A stretch of 64,000 nucleotides of DNA from Robertmurraya dakarensis (GTDB lineage: Bacteria > Bacillota > Bacilli > Bacillales > Cytobacillaceae), in the NCBI RefSeq assembly GCF_900156875.1, contig NZ_LT707409.1, positions 1,143,221-1,207,220 of the forward strand, read 5' to 3'. The position numbers and the translations under genes are program-made. Below the pieces are notes generated by a model. The model worked only from the letters and a program-made list of their open reading frames with translations, did no database searches and was not told the origin of the DNA. Each line of letters opens with the position of its first letter. Position 1 is the first letter of the stretch. Below are positions 7,597 through 16,174 of the stretch, in pieces.

Positions 7597-10305
7597 TTAG
7601 TTCGCTAATTTTTCACGAAGAACCATTTGCAGGATTCCACCATGACGGTAGTAATCGATTTCTACTTCAGAATCAAAACGTACAAGAACTTCGAATTCTT
7701 TCTTGCTGCCGTTTTCGTCAGTAGCAGTTACTTTTAGAAGATCACGTGGTCTTACGTTCTCATCAATTTGAACATCGATTGTTTCTTTCCCTGTTAAACC
7801 AAGTGTTTCAGCGTTTTCGCCTTCTTTAAATTGAAGAGGAAGAACACCCATCAACACTAGGTTTGAACGGTGAATTCGCTCGAAGCTTTCTGCGATAACT
7901 GTTTTGATTCCAAGAAGGTTTGTACCTTTTGCTGCCCAGTCACGAGATGATCCCATTCCGTAATCTTTACCAGCAAGTACAACTAAGCCTGTACCTTCTT
8001 CTTTGTACTTCATGCAAGCATCGTAGATTGAAGTAACTTCGCCTGTAGGCCAGTGAGTAGTGAATCCACCTTCTGTACCAGGAGCGATTTGGTTACGGAT
8101 ACGGATGTTTGCAAAAGTACCGCGCATCATTACTTCATGGTTACCACGACGAGAACCATAAGAGTTAAAGTCGCGGATTTCTACGCCGTTTTCACGAAGG
8201 TATTTACCAGCAGGTGTATCTTTACCGATTGCACCAGCAGGAGAAATGTGGTCAGTTGTAACAGAGTCACCGAACTTACCAACAACACGAAGACCAGCTA
8301 ATGGCTTCACTTCTTCTGGATCTGGCTTTAAGCCTTCAAAGAATGGCGGGTTTTGAATATATGTTGATTTATCATCGAATGAATATAATGGTTCGTTGCT
8401 TGTCTTAATTTCGTTCCAACGCTCATTATCATTGAAGACATTTTCGTATTCAGCTTTAAATAGTTCTGGAGTAACGGTACGTGACACTACTTCGTTAACT
8501 TCAGCAGTTGATGGCCAAATATCCTTAAAGAATACATCGTTACCATCTTTATCTTTTCCAAGTGATTCGTTTTGAAGATCGATATCCACTGTTCCAGCTA
8601 ATGAGTAAGCTACTACTAATGGTGGTGAAGCTAAGTAGTTACCCTTCACTAATGGATGGATACGTCCTTCAAAGTTACGGTTACCAGAAAGTACAGATGT
8701 AACTAATAGATCGCTGTCAGCTACTGCTTTTTCAATTTCATCTTTTAAAGGACCAGAGTTACCGATACATGTTGTACATCCGTAACCAACAAGGTTATAG
8801 CCAAGCTGCTCAAGGTATGGAAGTAATCCAGAATCACGAAGGTAACCTGTAACTACTTTAGAACCAGGAGCCAATGAAGTTTTAACATACTTAGGAACTT
8901 CTAGTCCTAATTCTGTTGCTTTCTTCGCTACTAAACCAGCAGCTACTAGTACATATGGGTTTGAAGTGTTTGTACAACTTGTGATCGCAGCAATAGCGAT
9001 TGCACCAGTCTTCATAACAGCAGTATCGCCGTTGTTGAAGTTTACAGTAACTTCTTTTTCAATTTCAGACGCTTCTAATCCGAAACCTTGGTTTCCTTGT
9101 GGAGCTGTTAGCGCTTTATTGAATTCTTCTTTCATTTGAGAAAGAGGAATTAAATCTTGCGGACGCTTAGGACCTGAAAGATTCGCTTCAATTTCAGCAA
9201 GGTTGATTTCGATTACGTCAGTGTATACTGGATCAAGGTTTGGATCGAAGAATAATCCAGTTTCCTTGCAGTATGTTTCAACGATTTGGATTTGCTCTTC
9301 TGAACGGCCTGTTAAACGCATGTAGTCAAGAGACTCAGAATCTACTGGGAAGAATCCACATGTAGCACCGTATTCAGGAGCCATGTTAGCAACTGTTGCA
9401 CGGTCTGCTAATGGAAGTGTAGTCACACCAGGTCCGAAGAATTCAACGAACTTGCCAACTACTCCATGCTGACGAAGTACTTGAGTTACTTTTAATGCTA
9501 AGTCAGTAGCTGTAGCACCGTTTGGAAGTTCGCCAGTTAATTTAACACCGACAACTTCTGGTACTGGGAAGTATGAAGGTTGTCCAAGCATTCCAGCTTC
9601 TGCTTCAATACCACCAACACCCCATCCAAGTACACCGATACCATTGATCATTGTTGTATGAGAGTCAGTACCTACTAGTGAATCTGGGAATGTTTCGAAT
9701 TCTCCGTTTTCACCTTCAACAGCGTGAACAACGTTTGCTAAGAACTCAAGGTTAACTTGGTGAACGATACCAGTTGCAGGTGGTACTGCACGGTAGTTAT
9801 CAAATGCTTTTTGAGCCCAGCTAAGGAATTGATAACGCTCAGCGTTACGTTCAAATTCAAGATCCATGTTAGCTTGTAATGCATCAGCAGTTCCGTACTT
9901 ATCAACTTGTACAGAGTGGTCGATTACAAGATCAACTGGTTTTTCAGGATTAATTTTATCAGGATCTCCACCTAGGTCAGCCATTGCTTTACGTAATGAA
10001 GCAAGGTCTACGACAGCTGGTACTCCTGTAAAGTCTTGTAGAATAACACGAGAAGGTTTGAAAGGTACATCAACCTCTTTAACCTCGTCAGTTCCCCATT
10101 TAGCTAAGTTTTCAACATGCTCTTTTGTAATAACGCGACCATCATATTGACGAAGGACAGATTCAAGAAGAACCTTTACAGAGTATGGAAGTTTTGAAAC
10201 CTTGCCAATCCCTGCTGCTTCAAGTGCACCTAGGTCATAGAAGTTGTAACGTTTCCCGTTTAATTCGAATGATTTACGGGAATTAAAAACGTCGTTTTTA
10301 GACAT
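7597..10305 (-). CDS. citB: Aconitate hydratase
   Basis: 902 residues, the normal size for AcnA-type aconitase. It interconverts citrate and isocitrate through a [4Fe-4S] cluster in the TCA cycle, and apo-aconitase binds RNA in Bacillus. Visible signatures: [13 protein letters not shown], the first cluster Cys in [10 protein letters not shown], and the other two in [10 protein letters not shown]. The small C-terminal swivel domain contains [19 protein letters not shown] precedes the ATG. A CcpC-type operator lies 150 bp upstream. Flanking yneN on one side and sspO on the other is the B. subtilis order. Confidence 0.98.
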   Translation of the reverse strand: MSKNDVFNSRKSFELNGKRYNFYDLGALEAAGIGKVSKLPYSVKVLLESVLRQYDGRVITKEHVENLAKWGTDEVKEVDVPFKPSRVILQDFTGVPAVVDLASLRKAMADLGGDPDKINPEKPVDLVIDHSVQVDKYGTADALQANMDLEFERNAERYQFLSWAQKAFDNYRAVPPATGIVHQVNLEFLANVVHAVEGENGEFETFPDSLVGTDSHTTMINGIGVLGWGVGGIEAEAGMLGQPSYFPVPEVVGVKLTGELPNGATATDLALKVTQVLRQHGVVGKFVEFFGPGVTTLPLADRATVANMAPEYGATCGFFPVDSESLDYMRLTGRSEEQIQIVETYCKETGLFFDPNLDPVYTDVIEINLAEIEANLSGPKRPQDLIPLSQMKEEFNKALTAPQGNQGFGLEASEIEKEVTVNFNNGDTAVMKTGAIAIAAITSCTNTSNPYVLVAAGLVAKKATELGLEVPKYVKTSLAPGSKVVTGYLRDSGLLPYLEQLGYNLVGYGCTTCIGNSGPLKDEIEKAVADSDLLVTSVLSGNRNFEGRIHPLVKGNYLASPPLVVAYSLAGTVDIDLQNESLGKDKDGNDVFFKDIWPSTAEVNEVVSRTVTPELFKAEYENVFNDNERWNEIKTSNEPLYSFDDKSTYIQNPPFFEGLKPDPEEVKPLAGLRVVGKFGDSVTTDHISPAGAIGKDTPAGKYLRENGVEIRDFNSYGSRRGNHEVMMRGTFANIRIRNQIAPGTEGGFTTHWPTGEVTSIYDACMKYKEEGTGLVVLAGKDYGMGSSRDWAAKGTNLLGIKTVIAESFERIHRSNLVLMGVLPLQFKEGENAETLGLTGKETIDVQIDENVRPRDLLKVTATDENGSKKEFEVLVRFDSEVEIDYYRHGGILQMVLREKLAN

Positions 10306-10344
10306 ATGTATTTCCCCCTCTTGTGATAATTCTATAACAACTTA

Positions 10345-10440
10345 AGGTATATTGTCGAAAAGTTTGAATTTTTGCTCCCATCCTAACTTTTCTCACATTT
10401 CCTATATTAATACAACCTTGAACATAAGTAAATAACAAGA
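10345..10440 (-). promoter_or_regulatory. Candidate citB promoter
   Basis: Leftward, TTTACT and TAATAT are separated by 17 bp (about 10428 to 10400), just downstream of the CcpC dyad. The -35 match is only fair, so this is a proposal from position and spacing. Confidence 0.4.
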
Positions 10441-10455
10441 AAGTTATAGTTTATG

Positions 10456-10470
10456 ATAAGTTTTTCTTAT
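10456..10470. promoter_or_regulatory. CcpC-type operator (ATAA-N7-TTAT)
   Basis: ATAA-GTTTTTC-TTAT is an exact match to the CcpC dyad consensus ATAA-N7-TTAT known upstream of citB and citZ. CcpC represses citB when citrate is low. Its distance from the aconitase start agrees with the B. subtilis arrangement. Confidence 0.7.
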
Positions 10471-10639
10471 ATATTTAACTATTTTTAAGGTGATTAGCTT
10501 AATTATGCCCTTTTTTCGTCGATTTCCGAGCAATTTCTTATAAAATATTTTCCTTCGAAATTATACTAATAAAGTTTTACAAATATTTTGAATGAAATTC
10601 CTTTCATAGGAAAAAGTAACAAATGGAGGTGAGACATAA

Positions 10640-10789
10640 GTGGCAAAAAGAAAAGCAAATCATGTGCGGCCGGGAATGAACGCAGCTAGTGCACAAGGTA
10701 CAGGAGCTGGCTATAACGAAGAGATGGCAAATGAACCACTAACCGAAGCACAAAAACAAAATAACAAAAAGAGAAAAAAGAATCAATAA
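10640..10789 (+). CDS. sspO: Small acid-soluble spore protein SspO
   Basis: 49 residues from a GTG start: [20 protein letters not shown], then a Lys/Asn/Gln-rich tail. This is the SspO (CotK) family, a minor SASP made in the forespore. GGAGGTGA at 10625-10632 is 8 nt from the GTG and fixes the start. Divergent from citB as in B. subtilis. Here sspO and sspP are separated by an extra leftward gene and a terminator, unlike the adjacent pair in B. subtilis. Confidence 0.93.
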   Translation: MAKRKANHVRPGMNAASAQGTGAGYNEEMANEPLTEAQKQNNKKRKKNQ

Positions 10790-10883
10790 ATTCTAAATGC
10801 GGAAGCACTGCAGCTGGATATAGAAAAGCGGAAGCACCCTTACGATAAAGCCGGCAATTTTCCACTACTGAAAACTGTATATT

Positions 10884-10917
10884 ACAAAAAGAGGGCTTTC
10901 AGACCCTCTCTTTTTGT
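10884..10917. terminator. Bidirectional terminator after sspO
   Basis: Stem AAAAAGAGGG / CCCTCTCTTTTT with an 8-nt loop, between convergent sspO and the next gene. Confidence 0.8.
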
Positions 10918-10926
10918 GATTTATAT

Positions 10927-11187
10927 TTATTCTGTTTGATTTACTTCTGTTACGATTGAGTGTAGATCTTGTCTGAACTGCTCTAGTCTGCTCCTTTGCG
11001 TGTCGGACGCCACCTCAAGAGCATTTTCTATCTGCTGCATGGCCTCATTCACTTCATTCTTTAGATGTTTCAATTGATGACCATAGCTTGCACTATCTCT
11101 TACAATATCTTGATACAGCTCTTGCGCTTCGTTTACCCCCTGCTGTGCTGCTTGAAAAGCTTGTTGCTTATCCTTATGGTATGGCAT
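10927..11187 (-). CDS. Small coiled-coil protein, 86 aa
   Basis: Entirely helical, Gln/Glu-rich protein (QQAFQAAQQGVNEAQELYQ, then EVNEAMQQIENALEVAS). Heptad spacing suggests a coiled coil. No Cys, no signal peptide. AAAGGAG lies before the ATG. It sits between two spore SASP genes on the other strand. I do not recognise the family with certainty; a DUF2564-like spore-former protein is possible. Confidence 0.7.
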   Translation of the reverse strand: MPYHKDKQQAFQAAQQGVNEAQELYQDIVRDSASYGHQLKHLKNEVNEAMQQIENALEVASDTQRSRLEQFRQDLHSIVTEVNQTE

Positions 11188-11296
11188 GTCAAAAACTCCT
11201 TTCTAAAGTGTTTACGTTAAATTGTGCAGTGTGCAAATAAAATATTCGGTATAAATCTTTCTTCACAGCAGCATCTTATGGTTAGGAGGGATTACA

Positions 11297-11440
11297 ATGA
11301 ATAAAAACGATGGAAAAGATATGCGCAAAAACGCACCAAAAGGAGAAAACTCAGGTCAGCCTGAACCGCTTAGCGGCTCCAAAAAAGTAAAAAACCGCAA
11401 CCACACAAGACAAAAAAACAACCAACACCACGACATGTAG
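11297..11440 (+). CDS. sspP: Small acid-soluble spore protein SspP
   Basis: 47 residues, [20 protein letters not shown] at the start, then [18 protein letters not shown] and a His-rich end. This is the SspP (CotL) family of minor SASPs. AGGAGGG is 7 nt from the ATG. Confidence 0.93.
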   Translation: MNKNDGKDMRKNAPKGENSGQPEPLSGSKKVKNRNHTRQKNNQHHDM

Positions 11441-11490
11441 GTACCTGGTACCGTAAAAGGACGGTGTCCGTTTGGTATGGACACTGTGAT
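11441..11490. repeat. Short inverted repeats after sspP
   Basis: Two small palindromes in a row: GGTACC-T-GGTACC, then GTGTCC / GGACAC with a 9-nt loop. Similar GGTACC/GGTGTCC-rich pieces recur in many Bacillus intergenic regions; whether they recur in this genome cannot be seen. Confidence 0.35.
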
Positions 11491-11495
11491 AATAC

Positions 11496-11537
11496 AAAGA
11501 AGCTGTTGGTCTTGGTTAGATCAACAGCTTCTTTTTT
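11496..11537. terminator. Bidirectional terminator between sspP and selA
   Basis: 12-bp stem AAGAAGCTGTTG / CAACAGCTTCTT with a 13-nt loop and T-run. It starts seven bases after the selA stop codon. Confidence 0.8.
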
Positions 11538-12946
11538 CAGCCTATTTTTGCTAGTGTTTGTAGTATCGTCTGTTCTTCTTCGTTTGTAACGCATCTTAAG
11601 TCAAGAATGACTTCATCTTTTTGAATGCGAACGACAATCGCAGTGTCCTCTTCCACCCTTAGTTTTCTTGCCAAATTCTCTGCTGATAAGTCTTTATGCT
11701 TTAGAACAGCCACATATGTAGGGAGTTCCACCTCAGGCATAGTCCCACCTCCTACCTGACTCGTGCTTTCAGCAATAGCAATGTCATATTGATTGCTAAC
11801 CTTCGATAATTCAGCCGCAAATTTCTCCGTTCTTTCTTTCATTTCTTCTTTCGTGGTAAGCATGTCTCCTACAACTGGGATATTCCTAATACCAGATTCC
11901 CCTTTTACATACTCAATCAACGTACCCTCCAATGCGGCCAGCGTCATTTTATCAACACGGACAACTCGCGCCAATTGATTTTTCTTTAATCGGTCAATCA
12001 GCGGCTTTTTCCCAACAATAATCCCTGCCTGTGGACCGCCCAGCAGTTTATCTCCACTAAAAGAAACAATGTCAACACCCTTCATTAAGACATCCCCGAC
12101 CACAGGTTCATTTCCAATGCCATGCTTACTGTAATCATAAAGGGCACCGCTGCCCAAATCCTCATAAAAAACCAGATTTTCATGAGCACTGGATAGATCA
12201 GCCAATTCCTCCGAACCGACTGACTTCGTAAAACCAATTACTTTGAAATTACTTGTGTGGACTTTCATCACCATTCCGGTATTTTCGGAAATAGCTCGTT
12301 CATAATCATAAAGATGGGTTTTATTTGTAGTACCAATCTCAACAAGCTTTGCTCCGCTTTCCTCCATAATAGATGAAATCCGAAAAGACCCGCCTATTTC
12401 AACAAGCTCTCCTCTAGAGACAATGACCTCTTTATCATAAGCTAACTCTCGCAGTATTAAATAAACCGCAGCGGCATTATTGTTCACGACCATTGCCGCC
12501 TCAGCTCCGGTAATCTCTTTAATAAGAGATTCTACATGTGAATGACGGGAGCCGCGCTCCCCTTCTTGGAGCTTATATTCTAAATTAGAATAAGACTCTG
12601 CCGTTTCCACCACATGTTTTATGGCCATTTTACTCATCCTGGCCCGCCCAAGGTTTGTATGTAAAATCGTGCCGGTGCCGTTTATTACTTTTTTTAATGT
12701 AAATTGAAATTGATGTTTAAGCCTCTCTTTAATGTTTTCAAAAAGATAGGAAAGAAATTCTTCATCTCCTGGAGAAGGTCCAGTATATTGTGCATGTAGT
12801 ATATCTTCACGAATTTCATCAATCACCGCTTTAACATGCGCCGTCAGTTTCAATTGATCCAATCCATATTTATATATAAGCGTGCTATACCTTTCATCCC
12901 TTTGCAGCTCATGCACAGGGGGAATATAGCGAAGCATCTGTTTCAT
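11537..12946 (-). CDS. selA: L-seryl-tRNA(Sec) selenium transferase
   Basis: 469 residues, close to E. coli SelA (463). A PLP enzyme that converts seryl-tRNA(Sec) to selenocysteyl-tRNA(Sec) using selenophosphate. N-terminal tRNA-binding part begins MKQMLRYIPPVHEL. The fold-type I core has NGTGTILHTNLGRA near residue 90 and the PLP Lys at 300 in FSGDKLLGGPQAG. GGAGG precedes the ATG. selB, which often follows selA, is absent: selA stands alone and is followed by a terminator. The stop codon is TGA, notable in a Sec-decoding cell, but no proper SECIS follows. Confidence 0.97.
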   Translation of the reverse strand: MKQMLRYIPPVHELQRDERYSTLIYKYGLDQLKLTAHVKAVIDEIREDILHAQYTGPSPGDEEFLSYLFENIKERLKHQFQFTLKKVINGTGTILHTNLGRARMSKMAIKHVVETAESYSNLEYKLQEGERGSRHSHVESLIKEITGAEAAMVVNNNAAAVYLILRELAYDKEVIVSRGELVEIGGSFRISSIMEESGAKLVEIGTTNKTHLYDYERAISENTGMVMKVHTSNFKVIGFTKSVGSEELADLSSAHENLVFYEDLGSGALYDYSKHGIGNEPVVGDVLMKGVDIVSFSGDKLLGGPQAGIIVGKKPLIDRLKKNQLARVVRVDKMTLAALEGTLIEYVKGESGIRNIPVVGDMLTTKEEMKERTEKFAAELSKVSNQYDIAIAESTSQVGGGTMPEVELPTYVAVLKHKDLSAENLARKLRVEEDTAIVVRIQKDEVILDLRCVTNEEEQTILQTLAKIG

Positions 12947-13092
12947 TAAAAATCCTCCATCCCAAGCTTTTACCGGTCCATTATACCACTTTCTTCACCA
13001 TTTAAGAGAGTGTGAATAGAATGTTACAAGCATTCGAACTCTATCTTCATTTTACATTATGGCCAAAAAAATCAAAAAAGGGGTAAGGGTCA

Positions 13093-13488
13093 ATGATGGC
13101 TAGTTTAAACGAGGATTCTTTGTTTGATGGTAATGAAGTTGAAAAATGGCTAAGAAAATTATACTTAGATCCACTAACTTCCTATTTAGATCAGACCATT
13201 TTTCGAATCGATATCTTTGAGACAGAACAGGAATATATATTAGAGGCACTTTTGTCAGACTACCAATGCAAGGATATCAGTGTTTATATAGAAGATGGTC
13301 AAATCAAAATAGAGGCCGTTAACACAGACCTTTCTGAGGAAGGTAAAAAAGCAAGGACCATCGACTTTCCTTTTAAAGTCATCGAAAAAGATGTAACCGC
13401 CACTTTTTCTGATGGGATATTAGAGATATTTATCTCGAAGATTAAGAAAGGCTCAGGAAAAAATCGATTTATTTCCGTTCTAATATAG
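13093..13488 (+). CDS. Hsp20/alpha-crystallin-like protein
   Basis: 131 residues with a C-terminal alpha-crystallin-like beta sandwich. The region from about residue 38 (IFRIDIFETEQEYILEA) through the TATFSDGILEIFI strand corresponds to the A-x-x-x-n-G-v-L-x-I signature. The N-terminus is short and acidic. Relatives in Bacillus include YocM, CotM and CotP, which are small heat shock or coat-associated proteins. AAGGGG lies upstream; a second ATG at 13096 is possible. A strong terminator follows, so it is a single-gene unit. Cytoplasmic or coat role cannot be decided. Confidence 0.75.
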   Translation: MMASLNEDSLFDGNEVEKWLRKLYLDPLTSYLDQTIFRIDIFETEQEYILEALLSDYQCKDISVYIEDGQIKIEAVNTDLSEEGKKARTIDFPFKVIEKDVTATFSDGILEIFISKIKKGSGKNRFISVLI

Positions 13489-13518
13489 CTGCTATACTAT
13501 TTTTATTCTAAATAAATA

Positions 13519-13563
13519 AGGATAGATAAAAGCTAATCATTCCGGCTTTTATCTATCCTTTTA
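13519..13563. terminator. Intrinsic terminator of the Hsp20-like gene
   Basis: Long stem GGATAGATAAAAGC / GCTTTTATCTATCC followed by TTTT. Confidence 0.85.
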
Positions 13564-13595
13564 TGTTATTTATCTCGGTTAGTTCCCCGGTTGTA

Positions 13596-14060
13596 TCACA
13601 TATTCGGCGGGTCAATCCCCTGCAGCCTTAAGAGTGCATTGACCTGACCTAAATGATACACCTCGTGATCGAAGACTCGATGGATAATCCACCCAATTGA
13701 TGGATTTTCAATCGGTTCCCCGCGGAAGCCCTCCGATGGAATGGTACGAGTCTCATCAAGAACGGTAATTGGATTTTCTTGCAAATATGCTAAGGTTCTG
13801 CCTCTTGTTTCGTTAAGATAGTCTAGAATACTATCAATATCTTGAAGCTCTTTTCGTCTTTTAGGCGTCATATTCTCTCCCAGAATGACCGTCTGGAGAA
13901 ACCAATCCTCTGCCTGAGCAATATGCCTTAATAAGAATCCGATACTGTTTTTAGAACCTTCCGGAGTCCATTCCAATTGTTCAGATGTAATTCCACCATA
14001 TGCTGAGAAAAACTTATCTCTCAAATCATTCACAAAATAAAATCGTTCGATTGCTTTCAA
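13596..14060 (-). CDS. DinB family protein
   Basis: 154 residues, four-helix DinB/YfiT-like fold. The three metal-ligand histidines of the family are visible: RHIAQAEDW near residue 47, HRVFDHEVYH near 130, in the usual H...HxxxH arrangement. Many members are metal-dependent thiol transferases (bacillithiol S-transferase) but the substrate here is unknown. Start is TTG at 14060, set by AGGAGGTGA 6 nt upstream. No operon partner. Confidence 0.85.
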   Translation of the reverse strand: MKAIERFYFVNDLRDKFFSAYGGITSEQLEWTPEGSKNSIGFLLRHIAQAEDWFLQTVILGENMTPKRRKELQDIDSILDYLNETRGRTLAYLQENPITVLDETRTIPSEGFRGEPIENPSIGWIIHRVFDHEVYHLGQVNALLRLQGIDPPNM

Positions 14061-14146
14061 CTATGTCACCTCCTGTATATATTAGTTTAACTATTCTGTA
14101 TATTTTAGAGAAAATCCTGCTATTACTATAAAAAATGGTAGTTAGC

Positions 14147-14341
14147 TTAGTTTCCTATCGTCTGATTTGGATTCTTCGAATGTACATTTATCACTCTTGT
14201 GCACTTTTCTTTTCTTCTCTTTCGTTTTTCCTTCTTCATCCTGCTTCTGCTTTCAGATTGAATAAACAAATACGTCAAATAAGATTTTAATTCGAACCGA
14301 TCGCCTTCAATAAAGTGATTTAATAAATGCTTATTCTCCAC
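14147..14341 (-). CDS. Small basic hypothetical protein, 64 aa
   Basis: Starts at GTG 14341 behind GTGAGGA. The first 30 residues look folded (HLLNHFIEGDRFELKSYLTYL), the middle is a very basic run (RMKKEKRKRRKEK). No family recognised. The codon pattern is plausible but coding status is uncertain. Confidence 0.35.
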   Translation of the reverse strand: MENKHLLNHFIEGDRFELKSYLTYLFIQSESRSRMKKEKRKRRKEKCTRVINVHSKNPNQTIGN

Positions 14342-14421
14342 CAAATCCTCACCACCTCTGCTTAATTATTATCCCGTATTCCTTTAGCATTACGCTTTAC
14401 ACTTTATATTCTCTATCTCTA

Positions 14422-14481
14422 CTAATCTATAAAAAAGTAAGTACTGGCCCCGACCATCGCCATGTACCGTGACAGCCACAC
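14422..14481 (-). CDS. Possible 19-aa peptide behind a perfect ribosome site
   Basis: GTG at 14481 preceded at 7 nt by a full AGGAGG. The frame reads VWLSRYMAMVGASTYFFID then TAG, a hydrophobic peptide with a Tyr/Phe end. A cre-like box lies 15 bp upstream of the ribosome site. Too short to judge by composition; it may be a small membrane peptide or chance. Confidence 0.25.
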   Translation of the reverse strand: MWLSRYMAMVGASTYFFID

Positions 14482-14508
14482 GCGCCGTCCTCCTAAGTAC
14501 ATTCTAAT

Positions 14509-14522
14509 TGAAAACGCTTTCA
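14509..14522. promoter_or_regulatory. cre site (CcpA box)
   Basis: TGAAAACGCTTTCA is a perfect palindromic match to the catabolite-responsive element consensus bound by CcpA. The only feature close downstream is the 19-aa frame on the - strand; otherwise it lies in a 320-bp stretch without an assured gene. Confidence 0.65.
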
Positions 14523-14599
14523 GTTTCAATGAGTTCTTTGCATCAAGTTTCGACATTTTCATACTTTAACAACGTTGTTATGTTACAAATGTTATTTAA

Positions 14600-14641
14600 T
14601 CAAAACGCTAACCATGACTGTCAGTATGACTGGTTAGCGCT
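14600..14641 (-). terminator. Intrinsic terminator of the SelW-like gene
   Basis: Perfect 9-bp stem CGCTAACCA / TGGTTAGCG followed leftward by TTTTG. Confidence 0.65.
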
Positions 14642-14665
14642 GTCTTGTTCAATTCTTAAAAAACA

Positions 14666-14905
14666 CTATAAGGCTTCCATCTTTTCGATGATTTCCTTAT
14701 TTTTTGGAAAAAGCCCAGTATCATCCTTGGAATAAATCTTGTCTCCATTCACTGTGACTTCAAATATCCCTCCAGTACCTGGTGTCAAGATCATATTCTT
14801 AATGTCGGTACGAAAATGGGTAAACAAATCCTCCGCGAGACTCGCGGCCTTTGGTGCATAGTTTCATTGCATACAGAATTCTACTGTTACCTCATAAGCT
14901 TTCAT
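14666..14905 (-). CDS. SelW-like selenoprotein (CxxU, Rdx family) with in-frame TGA
   Basis: Read through TGA, 79 residues beginning MKAYEVTVEFCMQ-U-NYAPKA. TGA at 14866-14864 is codon 14 and forms C11-M-Q-U14, the redox CxxU motif of the SelW/SelT/SelH/Rdx thioredoxin-like family. The typical later block TPGTGGIFEVTVNGD (family: pxxGgxFEVxxdG) and the end (DTGLFPKNKEIIEKM) confirm the family. AAGGAGG is 8 nt from ATG 14905. A perfect hairpin with G-first loop begins 16 nt after TGA. The function of bacterial SelW-like proteins is not established beyond thiol redox. Divergent from selD 140 bp away. Confidence 0.9.
14833..14847 (-). promoter_or_regulatory. Putative SECIS element of the SelW-like gene
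   Basis: Perfect hairpin CCGCGA-GTC-TCGCGG on the - strand with a 3-nt loop starting with G. The stem begins 16 nt after UGA and the loop G is nucleotide 23, inside the bacterial SECIS window. Confidence 0.75.
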
Positions 14906-15045
14906 TCATGGTGCCTCCTTCGAAAGTTGTCTTCAGTTATACAAGGTTATTGTAGTATACATTCAATTCTTTTCAAAGTAACTAGCATGTTAGAAATGAT
15001 TTTCATTTCTTTTATGTGTATACTGATTTATGGAGGTGAGCTCTG

Positions 15046-16098
15046 TTGAGTGAACATGAAAAAATTCGACTTACATCGTTATCAACAAAAGCTGGCTGAG
15101 GCTGTAAAATTGGTCCAGAGGACTTAACTCAGGTTCTGAGTTTATTACCAAAACATGACCCTGTTCCCGAATTGCTTGTAGGCCATGAAACATCTGATGA
15201 CGGCGGAGTCTATCAATTAACCGATACAATTGCACTTGTACAAACACTAGATTTCTTCACACCGATTGTGGATGATCCATATATGTTTGGGCAGATCGCT
15301 GCCGCAAATGCACTAAGTGACGTTTTTGCGATGGGCGGCACACCAAAAACGGTGATGAATATAGTTGCGTATCCTGTTAAAAAGCTTGGAGCTGAAATTT
15401 TAGCAGAAATTTTGAAGGGTGCAGGAGATAAAGTACACGAAGCCGGGGCTGTTACCATTGGCGGACATTCCATAGACGATCAAGAACCAAAGTTTGGTTT
15501 ATCAGTTACTGGCGTAGTCCACCCAGATAAGGTTTGGAAAAATGTTGGGGCTAGACCTGGAGATGTATTAGTTTTAACTAAACCGATTGGCGTTGGAATT
15601 ATGACTACAGGAATTAAGCGTCAAGCCGTGACAGCAGAACAGGAAAAAGTGGTTACTGAAGTAATGGCTGCGTTAAATCGTAAAGCTGCTGAAGCACTCC
15701 ACAACTATTCTCCGAATGCCGTTACGGATATTACTGGTTTTGGATTGTTAGGCCACGGCAGTGAAATGGCTAGAGGCAGTAATGTAAGCTTTGAAATTTC
15801 CTACGAAGATGTACCGATGTTAGATGGAACAAATGAATTAGCCAAGAACGGTGTAGTTCCAGGCGGCTCAAAATCAAACCACAAATGGTTGGAAAACGAC
15901 ATCAATTACGAAGATATCAGCCCTGAAGAGCAACTTATCCTATGTGACGCCGTTACATCAGGCGGTTTGTTCGTATCTCTTTCTGAGCAAGAAGCGAAGC
16001 AATATGTTGCTGACCTTCATCAGCAAGGAATTAAAGATGCTGCAATCATCGGAAAAGTTACAGAGAAAAGAGACAAGCTTATTTTTGTAAAAAGGTAA
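15046..16098 (+). CDS. selD: Selenide, water dikinase; itself a selenoprotein (Sec18)
   Basis: 350 residues when TGA at 15097-15099 is read as Sec. Start is TTG 15046 behind GGAGGTGA (6 nt). The N-terminus reads TSLSTKAG-U-GCKIGPEDL: Sec18 occupies the catalytic Cys17 position of E. coli SelD and Lys21 the essential Lys20. The enzyme makes selenophosphate from selenide and ATP, the Se donor for SelA. Later blocks are normal (FFTPIVDDPYMFGQIAAANALSDVFAMGG; TGFGLLGH). An annotation starting after the TGA (for example at 15172) would lose the catalytic residue. A SECIS-like hairpin follows the TGA. Confidence 0.96.
15126..15142 (+). promoter_or_regulatory. Putative SECIS element of selD
   Basis: Perfect 7-bp stem AACTCAG / CTGAGTT with a GTT loop. 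The loop G is nucleotide 34 after UGA, within the accepted range. It lies inside the coding frame, as bacterial SECIS elements do. Confidence 0.7.
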
Positions 16099-16128
16099 AA
16101 TCCCCTGTGATTTTACCTTTTTTACTAA
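16092..16128. terminator. Intrinsic terminator of selD
   Basis: Stem GGTAAAATC / GATTTTACC with a 6-nt loop followed by seven T. Confidence 0.85.
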
Positions 16129-16174
16129 TTAAAAATAGAAGCAACCATGCAACAGTTGCTTCTACCATCATTCA

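Noticed and set aside
12947..13092. selB next to selA
   Set aside because: No EF-Tu-like G-domain is seen on either side of selA, nor elsewhere in the window.
14400..14510. tRNA-Sec (selC) in the gap near the SelW-like gene
   Set aside because: No roughly 95-nt cloverleaf with a UCA anticodon loop or T-loop GGTTCGA could be drawn here or elsewhere in the window.
15172..16098. selD starting at an internal ATG
   Set aside because: That start lacks a ribosome site and removes the catalytic segment; TTG 15046 with GGAGGTGA gives the full-length enzyme.
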